64,000 bases of DNA from Nitrospira sp. GTDB taxonomy: Bacteria; Nitrospirota; Nitrospiria; Nitrospirales; Nitrospiraceae. Numbering within the stretch: the stretch's first letter is position 1; every line of letters starts with the position of its first letter. The notes under the pieces were generated by a model. It did no database searches. It worked only from the letters and a program-made list of their open reading frames with translations, and was not told the DNA's origin. Where the stretch lies: assembly GCA_018242725.1 (NCBI GenBank), contig JAFEBI010000004.1, positions 186,001 through 250,000 of the forward strand, given 5' to 3'. Made by a program: the position numbers and the translations under genes. This document shows, piece after piece, positions 51,971 through 61,178 of this stretch.

Positions 51971-53725
51971 ATGATGCAGACACTGATCGAGACATTGCTC
52001 AACACGTTCCCTGAGGCCGTGCTCTCCGTCGACGTCGACACAGCGCGCTCGGAGACCACCGTACATGTCGCAGCGCCTCGGATCCTGGAAGTCATGCGTT
52101 TCCTCCATGATGCCCCGGAAGCCTGCTTTGATCACATTACGGATATCTGCTCCGCCGATTATCCGTCCGACCAACAGCGGTTCGAGGTCATCTATCAGTT
52201 ACTCTCGCTCCCACATGGGAAACGGGTTCGCCTCAAAACCAGAGTCACGGAAGACAATCCCATGCTCGATTCCGTCACGAGCATCTGGCGTGGCGCGGAC
52301 TTTCTGGAGCGTGAAGTCTACGACATGATGGGAATTCGGTTTGCAGGACATCCGGATCTCCGTCGCATTCTCCTCCCGGAAGACTACGCCGAAGGCTATC
52401 CCTTGCGAAAAGATTTTCCCACCGAGGGACGCGGCTGGCGCAGTCAGTTCGACTTTATTCCACGACTTGATGAGCCGCCGGTGGAGCAGGTCGACAGCGA
52501 AGTGCCTGAGGCCGAAAAGAAGTTGTTCCTGGCGAATCCCGATGCCTCGCCGTCCAATCGGCGGGAAGAACTCTTGCTGAACATGGGGCCGCAACATCCA
52601 AGTACCCATGGTGTGGTGCGGGTCGTCCTCGAACTGGATGGTGAACGGATCGTCAAGGCTACGCCGGATCTCGGCTATCTCCATCGGGGAGTAGAAAAGT
52701 TGGCCGAAGGCCTGGCGTACATGCAGATCATTCCCCACACCGACCGGCTGGATTATGTCTGTGCCATGGCGAACAACTACGCCTATGTCAGAGCAGTAGA
52801 AAAACTCCTCGGAATTACCGTGCCTGAGCGCGCGGAATATATCCGCACCATCGTCGCGGAGATGCAGCGTATTCTCGGACATCTCTTCTGGCTAGGCGCC
52901 CAAGCCTTGGACATCGGCGCGATGACGGTATTTTTCTGGACGTTCCGCGAACGCGAAATTCTACTCGACATGTTCGAGCAACTCTGCGGAGCCAGACTGA
53001 CTCTCAATTATTATCGAATCGGTGGTGTCGACAGCGACTTCACTCCGGAACTGGTGACCCGCCTGAAAACCTTCCTGGAAACGTTCCCCCAGAAGGTCGA
53101 TGAGTATGATTCACTCCTTGCCGGCAACCGAATTTGGTTGGGACGAACGAAACATGTCGCGGTGATCTCCGGGAAAGACGCCATCAATTTCGGCATGACG
53201 GGTCCAGCCTTGCGGGGATCCGGCGTGGCCTACGATGTCCGCAAGCTTGAGCCCTACGGGGTCTATCACAAAGTGGATTGGGAAGTTCCCGTCGGAAAGA
53301 ACGGCGACACCTATGATCGGTATTGGATTCGCGTGGAAGAAATGCGGCAAAGCGCGCGAATCATCTCGCAATGTCTCGACCAGATGCCGCCCGGACCGAT
53401 CATTGCCGAGATGCCCCAATACATTCCGCCGCCGAAGCAGCTCGTGATGCGGGACATGGAGAGCTTGATTCACCACTTCATCATCTTTACGCAAGGGTTC
53501 AAACCGCCCAAAGGCGAAACCTATTGCCCGACTGAAGCCCCCAAGGGGGAACTCGGTTTCTTCATCATCAGTGATGGAAGTCCTCGCCCCTATCGCTTGA
53601 AGATTCGTTCGCCCTCCTTTATTCACATGGGCGCATTCGATCACATGGCACGGGGCTATTTGATTTCCGACATCATCACGATTTTTGGAACGTACGACGT
53701 GGTCATGGGGGAGTGCGATAGATGA
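51971..53725 (+). CDS. nuoCD: Fused NADH-quinone oxidoreductase subunits C/D
   Basis: A 584-aa fusion of NuoC (about residues 1-185, YDMMGIRFAGHPDLRRILLPEDYAEGYPLRKDFP) and NuoD (about 195-584, LNMGPQHPSTHGVVRVVLELDGE, ending DVVMGECDR). Fusion length is close to the E. coli NuoCD (596 aa). Both contribute to the peripheral arm and quinone site. Unfused genes occur in many other bacteria. Confidence 0.97.
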   Translation: MMQTLIETLLNTFPEAVLSVDVDTARSETTVHVAAPRILEVMRFLHDAPEACFDHITDICSADYPSDQQRFEVIYQLLSLPHGKRVRLKTRVTEDNPMLDSVTSIWRGADFLEREVYDMMGIRFAGHPDLRRILLPEDYAEGYPLRKDFPTEGRGWRSQFDFIPRLDEPPVEQVDSEVPEAEKKLFLANPDASPSNRREELLLNMGPQHPSTHGVVRVVLELDGERIVKATPDLGYLHRGVEKLAEGLAYMQIIPHTDRLDYVCAMANNYAYVRAVEKLLGITVPERAEYIRTIVAEMQRILGHLFWLGAQALDIGAMTVFFWTFREREILLDMFEQLCGARLTLNYYRIGGVDSDFTPELVTRLKTFLETFPQKVDEYDSLLAGNRIWLGRTKHVAVISGKDAINFGMTGPALRGSGVAYDVRKLEPYGVYHKVDWEVPVGKNGDTYDRYWIRVEEMRQSARIISQCLDQMPPGPIIAEMPQYIPPPKQLVMRDMESLIHHFIIFTQGFKPPKGETYCPTEAPKGELGFFIISDGSPRPYRLKIRSPSFIHMGAFDHMARGYLISDIITIFGTYDVVMGECDR

Positions 53726-53783
53726 CTGATGATCGGCTGACACCTAGGACCTGCCTACTTGTCAGACCAGGAACGCTGACAGC

Positions 53784-54323
53784 ATGACTTTTTTAGACAA
53801 GCACAAGAACGACATCGCCGAGATTTTATCGCGCTATCCGGTCAAACGCTCGGCATTGATTCCGTTGCTCTATATCGCTCAGCGTGATCAGGGCTATGTG
53901 AGCGAGACGGCCATGAAAGAAATCGCGCGGTTGCTTGGGCTGACACCGCCGCAGGTCTACGAAACCGTCACGTTTTATACGATGTTCAACCTGAAGCCGG
54001 TGGGCAAGTTCCACATTCAGGTCTGTAAGTCGCTCATGTGCGCCCTGGTCGGCTCAGATACGATGATCGGATGGATTAAGACCAAACTTGGAATTGCACC
54101 GGGTGAATCGACAACAGACGGCCTGTTTACCCTCAGTGCGGTGGAATGTTTGGCGGCTTGTGGGACCGGTCCTATGATGCAGATCAACGAAGACTATTAT
54201 GAGCGCGTGACCGAGGACAAACTCGACCGCATTTTGGCTGATCTACGATCGACGGGAACCAGCGCCTTGAAGAGCGGACCCTTTATGTGGCCGGAACCAG
54301 CGCCGTCAGAGCAGGGCGCATGA
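53784..54323 (+). CDS. nuoE: NADH-quinone oxidoreductase subunit E
   Basis: A 179-aa thioredoxin-like 2Fe-2S subunit with CKSLMC (CX4C) and CLAAC (CX3C) ligands for cluster N1a. It forms the NADH-dehydrogenase tip with NuoF and NuoG. Helix TPPQVYETVTFYTMF is typical. Confidence 0.96.
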   Translation: MTFLDKHKNDIAEILSRYPVKRSALIPLLYIAQRDQGYVSETAMKEIARLLGLTPPQVYETVTFYTMFNLKPVGKFHIQVCKSLMCALVGSDTMIGWIKTKLGIAPGESTTDGLFTLSAVECLAACGTGPMMQINEDYYERVTEDKLDRILADLRSTGTSALKSGPFMWPEPAPSEQGA

Positions 54324-54374
54324 TGCATATCTCATCGTCAGACAAGAGACCGGCTGACTTGTCATTGGATTCAC

Positions 54375-54389
54375 GCTTCACGAACGACG
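54375..54389 (+). repeat. 15-bp intergenic repeat GCTTCACGAACGACG (copy 1)
   Basis: Identical to bases 61143-61157. Here TTCACG occurs three times (54370, 54377, 54391), in the nuoE-nuoF gap. Confidence 0.6.
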
Positions 54390-54405
54390 CTTCACGAGAT
54401 TAAAG

Positions 54406-55710
54406 ATGCCTCAGCACGAACTGATCTTACTGAAAAACATGATGCAGCCCGGCTATACCGGATCGTTGCCGGACTACGAGAAGACGGGAGGCTATCAAGC
54501 TGTCCGCAACACACTGGGAAAGATCGCTCCGGCTGACGTGACCGCGATAGTCCGAAAATCAGGCCTCCGCGGACGTGGTGGCGCCGGCTTCCCGACGGGT
54601 GTGAAATGGGGTTTCCTCCCCAAGGATTACCAAGGTCCCCGATATCTCTGTTGCAACGCCGACGAGAGCGAACCCGGCACGTTCAAAGACCGACAGCTGA
54701 TGGAACGCGATCCTCACCAAGTCTTGGAAGGCATCCTATTGGCTTGCTATGCCATTGGAGCAGAATCGGCTTACATCTATATCCGTGGAGAAATGGTCCT
54801 GGGATCCAGGATTTTGGAACATGCGATCGATGAGGCGAGAGCAGCCGGCTACATCGGAAAGAATATTCTCGGTACGGGTATCCATGCCGACGTGTGGGTG
54901 CATCGAGGCGCCGGCGCTTATATCTGTGGCGAAGAAACAGCCTTACTGGAATCCCTCGAGGGCAAACGCGGACTCCCACGCATTAAACCGCCGTTTCCGG
55001 CTACGCACGGCCTCTACAATAAGCCGACGGTTGTCAATAACGTTGAAACTTTGGCAAACCTTCCACATATCATGAACCGCGGACCCGAATGGTTCGCGGC
55101 GATCGGGTCCCCACCTAAGAGCACCGGGACCCGCGTGTTTTGTGTAAGCGGACATGTCAAGCGGCCGGGTAACTATGAAGTTCCAATGGGCGTGACCGTT
55201 CGAGAACTGGTGTACGAACATGCTGGCGGGATGCGGTCGGATAAGCCGATGAAGGCTTTTATCCCCGGTGGAGCCTCAGCTCCCTTTCTGACGCCGGCGC
55301 ATCTCGATGTGAAATTGGATTTTGAGCATGTGGCGACGGCAGGGTCGATGCTGGGATCCGGTGGTGTCACCATCATGGAAGAAGGCACCAGTATGGTCTG
55401 GGCGGCACTCCGGCTGATGGAATTTTTCTACCATGAGTCTTGCGGGAAGTGCAGTCCCTGTCGAGAGGGCAGCTCGTGGCTGGTCCAGACATTGCGCAGG
55501 ATTTTGGCAAAACGTGGCCGAATGGAAGACCTTGAAACCTTGTTGGATCTATGCAAGAACATCGCAGGCCGAACGGTCTGCGCGTTCGGCGATGCGGAAG
55601 TCGCGCCGATTCAAAGCACCCTGAAGCACTGGCGGCAGGAGTATGTGGACCTCATCCACGAGGCAGAAGCCGCTAATTTGATCAAACCTGAGCCTGTGGG
55701 ACGGCACTGA
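54406..55710 (+). CDS. nuoF: NADH-quinone oxidoreductase subunit F
   Basis: A 434-aa flavoprotein that binds NADH and FMN: GRGGAGFPTGVKWGF and ADESEPGTFKDRQLM. The cluster N3 ligands are ESCGKCSPCREGS and a later Cys (GRTVCAFGD). It sits at the tip of the peripheral arm. The stop codon lies inside a perfect hairpin. Confidence 0.97.
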   Translation: MPQHELILLKNMMQPGYTGSLPDYEKTGGYQAVRNTLGKIAPADVTAIVRKSGLRGRGGAGFPTGVKWGFLPKDYQGPRYLCCNADESEPGTFKDRQLMERDPHQVLEGILLACYAIGAESAYIYIRGEMVLGSRILEHAIDEARAAGYIGKNILGTGIHADVWVHRGAGAYICGEETALLESLEGKRGLPRIKPPFPATHGLYNKPTVVNNVETLANLPHIMNRGPEWFAAIGSPPKSTGTRVFCVSGHVKRPGNYEVPMGVTVRELVYEHAGGMRSDKPMKAFIPGGASAPFLTPAHLDVKLDFEHVATAGSMLGSGGVTIMEEGTSMVWAALRLMEFFYHESCGKCSPCREGSSWLVQTLRRILAKRGRMEDLETLLDLCKNIAGRTVCAFGDAEVAPIQSTLKHWRQEYVDLIHEAEAANLIKPEPVGRH

Positions 55711-55730
55711 GCGCCAGCCGGCGCTCAGTG
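55705..55730 (+). repeat. 11-bp hairpin over the nuoF stop codon
   Basis: CACTGAGCGCC pairs with GGCGCTCAGTG around the tetraloop AGCC; the TGA stop (55708-55710) is inside the 5' arm. No U-run follows, so RNA processing or stability control is more likely than termination. Confidence 0.6.
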
Positions 55731-55750
55731 GCATTTGGTAGCGTTGAACC

Positions 55751-58417
55751 ATGTCTGACACGATAGCCCCAATGATCCGCATGACGATTGATGGGATGAC
55801 CGTCAAGGTCCCGAAAGGTACCTTGGTGATCGAAGCAGCCAGACGCGTCGGCGTCATGATTCCACACTTTTGCTACCACCCAAAGCTCAAACCTGACGCC
55901 AACTGCCGCATGTGCCTGGTTGAAGTGGAAAAGATGCCGAAACTTCAAACCGCCTGCAGCACCCCTGTCGACGAAGGTATGAGTGTGCGTACCGCTACGA
56001 CCGTGGTCAACGATGCTCATCGATCGGTGCTCGAGTTTATCCTCGCCAATCATCCGCTTGATTGCCCGGTCTGCGATCAAGGCGGAAAATGTGACCTTCA
56101 AGACTTTTCCCATCAGTACACGGCCACCAGCCGGTTCGTTGAAACCAAGCGCGTGTTTCAGAAGGAATATTTCAGCCCGCTGATCGAAACCCAGATGAAT
56201 CGCTGCGTGCAATGTCTCCGCTGCGTCCGATACTGCGATGAAGTGATGGACGTCAAGGCATTGGCGCCGGTCGGGCGCGGCACCATGACGGAAATCAAGT
56301 ACTTCGGCCCACACCCGTTGGACTGCGAGTTCTGCGGCGGCTGCGTGCAGATCTGCCCGGTCGGGGCCATTACCAGTCGGCTGTCCATGTATGAATACCG
56401 GCCCTGGATGCTGAAGCGAGCCGACACTATCTGCGGGTACTGTGGAGACGGATGCCAGATGACGGTTCACACGAAGGGAAAAGAGTTGATCGAGGTCAAC
56501 TCAGCCTATGGAGCCGGTCGTAACAACGGAGACCTCTGTGCGCGCGGTTTTTTTGGGTTCCATACGGCCAGCCACCCGGAACGTCTGACTCATCCGCTGA
56601 TTCGTCGCAATGGTGCGTTGGTCCAGGCCACATGGGAAGAGGCCTTGGAATATGTCGCCGATCGCATCAACACGATCAAGACCACGCACGGGGGACCGAG
56701 CTTCGGCGGATTGATCTCAGGCCGGTGTACGAATGAAGAACTATACCTCTTCCAAAAGTTTCTGCGCGTCGCCGTCGGCACCAACCACATCGACAGCAGC
56801 GCCCGCTATGGCCACGTGAACGGCCTCCACGCCATGCGACTCGTCCAGGGCACTCATCGGTGGACCGTAACCTTCGAGGACATCCTGGATGCCGACGTGT
56901 TGCTTCTCGTCGGGACAAACATTACCGAAACCAACCCGGTCACCGGCCTCAAGGTCAAAGAAGCGGTCAAGAAGCGTCGGGCGACCTTGATCACGATTGA
57001 GTCCTTGGAACCGGTGATTGGAACGATCAGCAACATCGCGACTCTTTCGCATCATCATTTTCGCACCTTGCCGAGCGACATACCCAGCACCCTTTTTGGC
57101 TTACTGAAGGCCATCATCGAACAGAATCTGCTACAGCCGAACCTGACACAACTGTACCCAGCCTATGTCGGCGCGGTCACGAGCGCATTGCAGAAAACAT
57201 CCTGGCAGGAGCTTCAGGCGATAACGGGAACGGAACCCGAGGCTTTCGCACGGGCTGCCAAGATCCTCGCGTCTGGAAAGCGAGTGGTCGTACTCGCCGG
57301 ACAACTGCTTCTGCGAAGCGAACGAGGATATGACGGAGCCCTGACCCTCCTCGATCTGCTGCTGCTGACCGGAAAGCTGGATCAACCAGGCTGTGGATTC
57401 GCCCCGCTAGCAGAAGAGAATAATGACCAAGGGGCCATAGAGATGGGCGCCGCGGCAGAATTTCTTCCCGGCGCCTGCTCCGTAACCAGCCGTACCGACC
57501 ACGATCGCATCATGAAGCAGTGGAACGCGGACGTTTCCTGCGACGTCGGAGCGTCTCTCATCGACATGCTGAATCGTGCCCAAACAGGATCGCTCAAGGG
57601 CATGCTCATCGTCGGAGAAAATCCGGTCGGGAGCCTTCCGGCATCACTACGCCCCGAGGAAGCCTTGCGCAAGCTCGATCTGCTGGTCTGTCAGGAACTC
57701 TTTTTAACTGAAACCGCAGCGCTCGCTCACGTCGTATTACCCGCCGCATCATCCCTGGAGAAAAGCGGTACGTTTACGAATACTGAAGGGCATGTCCAAT
57801 CCGTTCGCCCCTCGATCGACCCGCTCGGAGAAAGCCGTCCGGACTGGGAAGTCTTTTCAGCTCTCTCCATTTTATTAGGCTCGCCCATGGAGTACGCTGA
57901 GAGCAAAGAGATTCTCAAGGAGATTCGGAGCCTCATTCCGGGCTATGGATCGCTTGGACCTACCCCGCTGCCTCCGAAAGTCGATCGCGCGACGATGGAG
58001 CGGTATCTCACCGATGGTTATCAACGTGACCTGGCGACACGCTATCGGCTCGTCGCACCGAAATCCCGTCCGGAAGGAACGTTGCGGCTCGACTTCGTAC
58101 AGAGCCTGTTTCACTCGGGAAAGTTTTCGACCCGTTCCAAGGGCTTGTTACAAGTCGAGGACAGAGGACGGCTTCGGATCAATCCGGTTGATGCAGCCCG
58201 CTTTGCCTTGGTGGACGGTGACCGAGTTCGCCTCTCCAGCACATTCGGAGAAATGACCACGGAGGTGACGCTCGTGGAACGGGTTCCACAAGGGACGGCC
58301 TGGTTCCCGGATCACTTCGGCCAAGCTGCCGTCCTATTATTTGATTGTGCCGTTGATCCCATCACGCATGCGCCATCCCTCCGAACGGCAACCGTGTCCA
58401 TGATGAGGGTAGCCTGA
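55751..58417 (+). CDS. nuoG: NADH-quinone oxidoreductase subunit G
   Basis: An 888-aa iron-sulfur and molybdopterin-fold subunit. N1b: HFCYHPKLKPDANCRMCLVEV and CSTPV; N5: HPLDCPVCDQGGKCDLQ; N4/ferredoxin: CVQCLRCVRYC and CEFCGGCVQICPVGAI; the extra N7 ligands CGYCGDGC and NGDLC are present, as in E. coli. The rest is a molybdopterin-oxidoreductase-like domain without a known metal-cofactor role. Confidence 0.97.
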   Translation: MSDTIAPMIRMTIDGMTVKVPKGTLVIEAARRVGVMIPHFCYHPKLKPDANCRMCLVEVEKMPKLQTACSTPVDEGMSVRTATTVVNDAHRSVLEFILANHPLDCPVCDQGGKCDLQDFSHQYTATSRFVETKRVFQKEYFSPLIETQMNRCVQCLRCVRYCDEVMDVKALAPVGRGTMTEIKYFGPHPLDCEFCGGCVQICPVGAITSRLSMYEYRPWMLKRADTICGYCGDGCQMTVHTKGKELIEVNSAYGAGRNNGDLCARGFFGFHTASHPERLTHPLIRRNGALVQATWEEALEYVADRINTIKTTHGGPSFGGLISGRCTNEELYLFQKFLRVAVGTNHIDSSARYGHVNGLHAMRLVQGTHRWTVTFEDILDADVLLLVGTNITETNPVTGLKVKEAVKKRRATLITIESLEPVIGTISNIATLSHHHFRTLPSDIPSTLFGLLKAIIEQNLLQPNLTQLYPAYVGAVTSALQKTSWQELQAITGTEPEAFARAAKILASGKRVVVLAGQLLLRSERGYDGALTLLDLLLLTGKLDQPGCGFAPLAEENNDQGAIEMGAAAEFLPGACSVTSRTDHDRIMKQWNADVSCDVGASLIDMLNRAQTGSLKGMLIVGENPVGSLPASLRPEEALRKLDLLVCQELFLTETAALAHVVLPAASSLEKSGTFTNTEGHVQSVRPSIDPLGESRPDWEVFSALSILLGSPMEYAESKEILKEIRSLIPGYGSLGPTPLPPKVDRATMERYLTDGYQRDLATRYRLVAPKSRPEGTLRLDFVQSLFHSGKFSTRSKGLLQVEDRGRLRINPVDAARFALVDGDRVRLSSTFGEMTTEVTLVERVPQGTAWFPDHFGQAAVLLFDCAVDPITHAPSLRTATVSMMRVA

Positions 58418-58458
58418 AGATCTGTTGAGCACTGCGACTATGCGAATCGAGGAGTTCC

Positions 58459-59538
58459 ATGGTGACTGAATTCGGATTACGTCTTGCTATTTCCCTGACA
58501 CAAATCGGTGCGGTCATGTGCATCGTGGTCGTAACGGTGCTCATCCTCACCTTGGCGGAACGGAAAGTCTTAGGATGGATGCAGGATCGCATGGGGCCGA
58601 TGGAAGTCGGACCCTACGGCATTCTTCAGCCGTTTGCGGATGCCATCAAACTGTTTTTCAAGGAAGACATCGTACCCGCCGGGGCGAACAAGCTCATCTT
58701 TACCATGGCACCGATCCTCTGCTTGATTCCGACGTTTATCGGATTCGCCGTCATTCCCTGGGGACCCAACTGGACGTTTGAGATCAATGGCATCTCGGTA
58801 AAACCGTTCGTCATCAGCGACATCAATATCGGGATCCTCTACGTCTTAGCCTTCGCTTCACTCGCTGCCTACGGCATCATTCTCGGAGGATGGGCATCCA
58901 ACAGCAAATACTCCTTGTTGGGAGGTCTCCGATCGGCCGCGCAGGTGATCAGCTATGAGCTCAACGTGGGACTGGCGATTGTCGGTGTATTAATTTTATC
59001 CGGCTCGCTCAGTCTCGTAACAATTACTGATGCCCAGGCCGGCTGGATTTGGAATTGGCACATCTTCGCACTGCCGGCCCCGCAAATCTTTGCATTCGTT
59101 GTCTACGTGATTTCAGTCGTCGCTGAAACGAACCGAGTACCATTCGACTTGCCTGAGGCAGAGAGCGAGCTTGTTGCAGGGTTTTTCACCGAGTACAGCG
59201 GGCTGCGGTTTGCCTTCTTTTTCCTTGCCGAATACGCCAACATGGTGCTCGTGTCCTGCGTGGCTTCCGCACTGTTTCTCGGCGGCTGGCACGCACCCTA
59301 TCCAGGAACCTTGATGGAACTTGTCGGCTTGTCATCCTGGTCATGGATCGAAAGCACCATGTGGTTCGCGGTAAAAACCTACTCGCTCTTGTTCCTGTTC
59401 TTCTGGCTCAGAGCGACGTTGCCGAGGCTACGCTACGACCAACTGATGCGATTCGGCTGGAAGGTGATGCTACCCATTGCGCTGGCCAACATCGTAATGA
59501 CTGCCATCGCCGTGTTTATCTCTCAACAGATCAACTAG
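58459..59538 (+). CDS. nuoH: NADH-quinone oxidoreductase subunit H
   Basis: A 359-aa eight-helix membrane subunit at the quinone junction: AERKVLGWMQDRMGPMEVGPYG, and ETNRVPFDLPEAESELVAGFFTEYSG, the conserved loop with acidic residues. The ribosome-binding site GAGG precedes the ATG. Confidence 0.96.
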   Translation: MVTEFGLRLAISLTQIGAVMCIVVVTVLILTLAERKVLGWMQDRMGPMEVGPYGILQPFADAIKLFFKEDIVPAGANKLIFTMAPILCLIPTFIGFAVIPWGPNWTFEINGISVKPFVISDINIGILYVLAFASLAAYGIILGGWASNSKYSLLGGLRSAAQVISYELNVGLAIVGVLILSGSLSLVTITDAQAGWIWNWHIFALPAPQIFAFVVYVISVVAETNRVPFDLPEAESELVAGFFTEYSGLRFAFFFLAEYANMVLVSCVASALFLGGWHAPYPGTLMELVGLSSWSWIESTMWFAVKTYSLLFLFFWLRATLPRLRYDQLMRFGWKVMLPIALANIVMTAIAVFISQQIN

Positions 59539-59552
59539 GGTACGAAACCGCG

Positions 59553-60119
59553 ATGAGATCCACGTCCTCGACCAAACGTCTGAGCCTGTCCGAATGGTTC
59601 AAGACGATTACGTTTTATGAAATCCTTGTCGGTATGAAAGCGACGCTGTCACACCTACTCAATTACCGTCCGGTAACATTGCAATATCCCCACGAGAAAC
59701 GCACGTTACCAGACAACTATCGAGGTATGCTCGCCCTGCTCCGTTACGATGACGGAACAGAGAAATGTGTGGGGTGCGATCTCTGTGAGGCAGCGTGTCC
59801 GTCCCGTGTCATCCGAGTGGTCAGCGCGGAAGTGCCGGACGAGCCTACGAAGCGCTATTCAAAAGAATATTACATGGACATGACCCGGTGCTTGTTCTGC
59901 GGGATGTGTGTGGATGCCTGTCCCGTCGATGCATTGGGAATGACACGGGAATTTGAATGGGCGGTGTACGATAAGCGGCAACTTCATCTGAACAAACAGC
60001 AGTTGCTTGCAATCGGGGATCGTTCGTTTCCAGTTCGAGAGAAACGCTTGGAACTGCAGCATCCAAACGTGGCATTCTTTAACGTGGCGTTCAACCACGT
60101 ACCGCCAAAGCCGAACTGA
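59553..60119 (+). CDS. nuoI: NADH-quinone oxidoreductase subunit I
   Basis: A 188-aa ferredoxin-like subunit with two 4Fe-4S motifs, CVGCDLCEAACPSRVI and CLFCGMCVDACPVDALG. It starts at 59553, 15 nt after the nuoH stop; the longer frame (59343) overlaps nuoH and is not used. Confidence 0.96.
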   Translation: MRSTSSTKRLSLSEWFKTITFYEILVGMKATLSHLLNYRPVTLQYPHEKRTLPDNYRGMLALLRYDDGTEKCVGCDLCEAACPSRVIRVVSAEVPDEPTKRYSKEYYMDMTRCLFCGMCVDACPVDALGMTREFEWAVYDKRQLHLNKQQLLAIGDRSFPVREKRLELQHPNVAFFNVAFNHVPPKPN

Positions 60120-60206
60120 ATCAAAGGATGACAAGTCAACAGACCGTTGGCTGCAGCATGCGTGTGCGAGTCCGGTCTGATCGACCTCGAATACAGGAAC
60201 CATCAG

Positions 60207-60764
60207 ATGTCGCTTTTCTTCTTTGGATACTTTGCCGCGATGATTGTCGCGACTTCCATTCTTGTTGTCGCGTTGAGAAATCCCGTCTACAGCGCACTCT
60301 CCCTTCTTGTGATGTTTTTCCACGTCGCAGGGCTGTTCGTCACGCTTCATGCCGAATTCTTGGCCGCCGTGCAAATTATCGTCTATGCCGGAGCGATTCT
60401 TGTGCTGTATTTGTTCGTCGTCATGATCTTGAACGTCAAACAAGACGACCGTTACCACAGTCAATGGCGGATCGCAGGGTTCGTCTGCGTTCCCTTGCTC
60501 ATCGAAACCATGATCCTCCTAGCCGGTGGTACAGGGGCACGCACGACCGGCACTCAGACTGGTCTCGCCCCAGCAGCGGAGACGATTGCTCCGGATAATA
60601 CGTTGGCCATCGGGCAAACGCTGTTTTCAACCTATCTCTTCCCGTTCGAGGTTGCCTCCTTGGTGCTCTTAGTCGCCATGATCGGCGCCATCGTCCTTGC
60701 AAAGCGAGAGATCGGCGAACAGGACAATCCCGGCCCCCTGGTTCAAACGAAGGTAGCCGAATGA
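60207..60764 (+). CDS. nuoJ: NADH-quinone oxidoreductase subunit J
   Basis: A 185-aa five-helix membrane subunit with [45 protein letters not shown], the family signature with the conserved pi-bulge helix. The start at 60207 follows AGGA; the frame is open upstream to 60147. Confidence 0.94.
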   Translation: MSLFFFGYFAAMIVATSILVVALRNPVYSALSLLVMFFHVAGLFVTLHAEFLAAVQIIVYAGAILVLYLFVVMILNVKQDDRYHSQWRIAGFVCVPLLIETMILLAGGTGARTTGTQTGLAPAAETIAPDNTLAIGQTLFSTYLFPFEVASLVLLVAMIGAIVLAKREIGEQDNPGPLVQTKVAE

Positions 60765-61066
60765 CCATCCCCATCTCCTACTATCTTATTTTGAGCGGGG
60801 TCGTGTTCCTGACGGGGGTCGTCGGCGTACTCATCCGTCGCAATATCATCGCGATCTTGCTCTCGGTTGAACTGATGCTGAATGCGACGAATATCAACTT
60901 CGTCGCATTCTCCGACTATTTTCGAGACTTGGGGGGACAGGTGTTCGTCTTCTTTGCCCTAACCGTCGCCGCTGCGGAGGTAGCCGTGGGGTTGGCAATC
61001 ATTATCGCCCTCCATCGCTCGCGGTCCACCATCAATATTGAAGAATTCAATTTACTGAAATGGTAA
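60761..61066 (+). CDS. nuoK: NADH-quinone oxidoreductase subunit K
   Basis: A 101-aa three-helix subunit with [23 protein letters not shown] (conserved Glu in SVELML) and [14 protein letters not shown]. It overlaps the nuoJ stop by 4 bp. Confidence 0.96.
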   Translation: MTIPISYYLILSGVVFLTGVVGVLIRRNIIAILLSVELMLNATNINFVAFSDYFRDLGGQVFVFFALTVAAAEVAVGLAIIIALHRSRSTINIEEFNLLKW

Positions 61067-61142
61067 AGGGATCGTTACTCATGAGGCATGATTCGTCTTT
61101 CGCAAGGAACCGTAGAATCGTACAACCCTTCGTTTCCATCAT

Positions 61143-61157
61143 GCTTCACGAACGACG
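61143..61157 (+). repeat. 15-bp intergenic repeat GCTTCACGAACGACG (copy 2)
   Basis: Identical to bases 54375-54389, 21 nt before the nuoL start. Confidence 0.6.
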
Positions 61158-61178
61158 AACAACGAGAACCCGACGCTG

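Noticed and set aside
55682-56470. 262-codon minus-strand frame
   Set aside because: Antisense shadow of the nuoG start.
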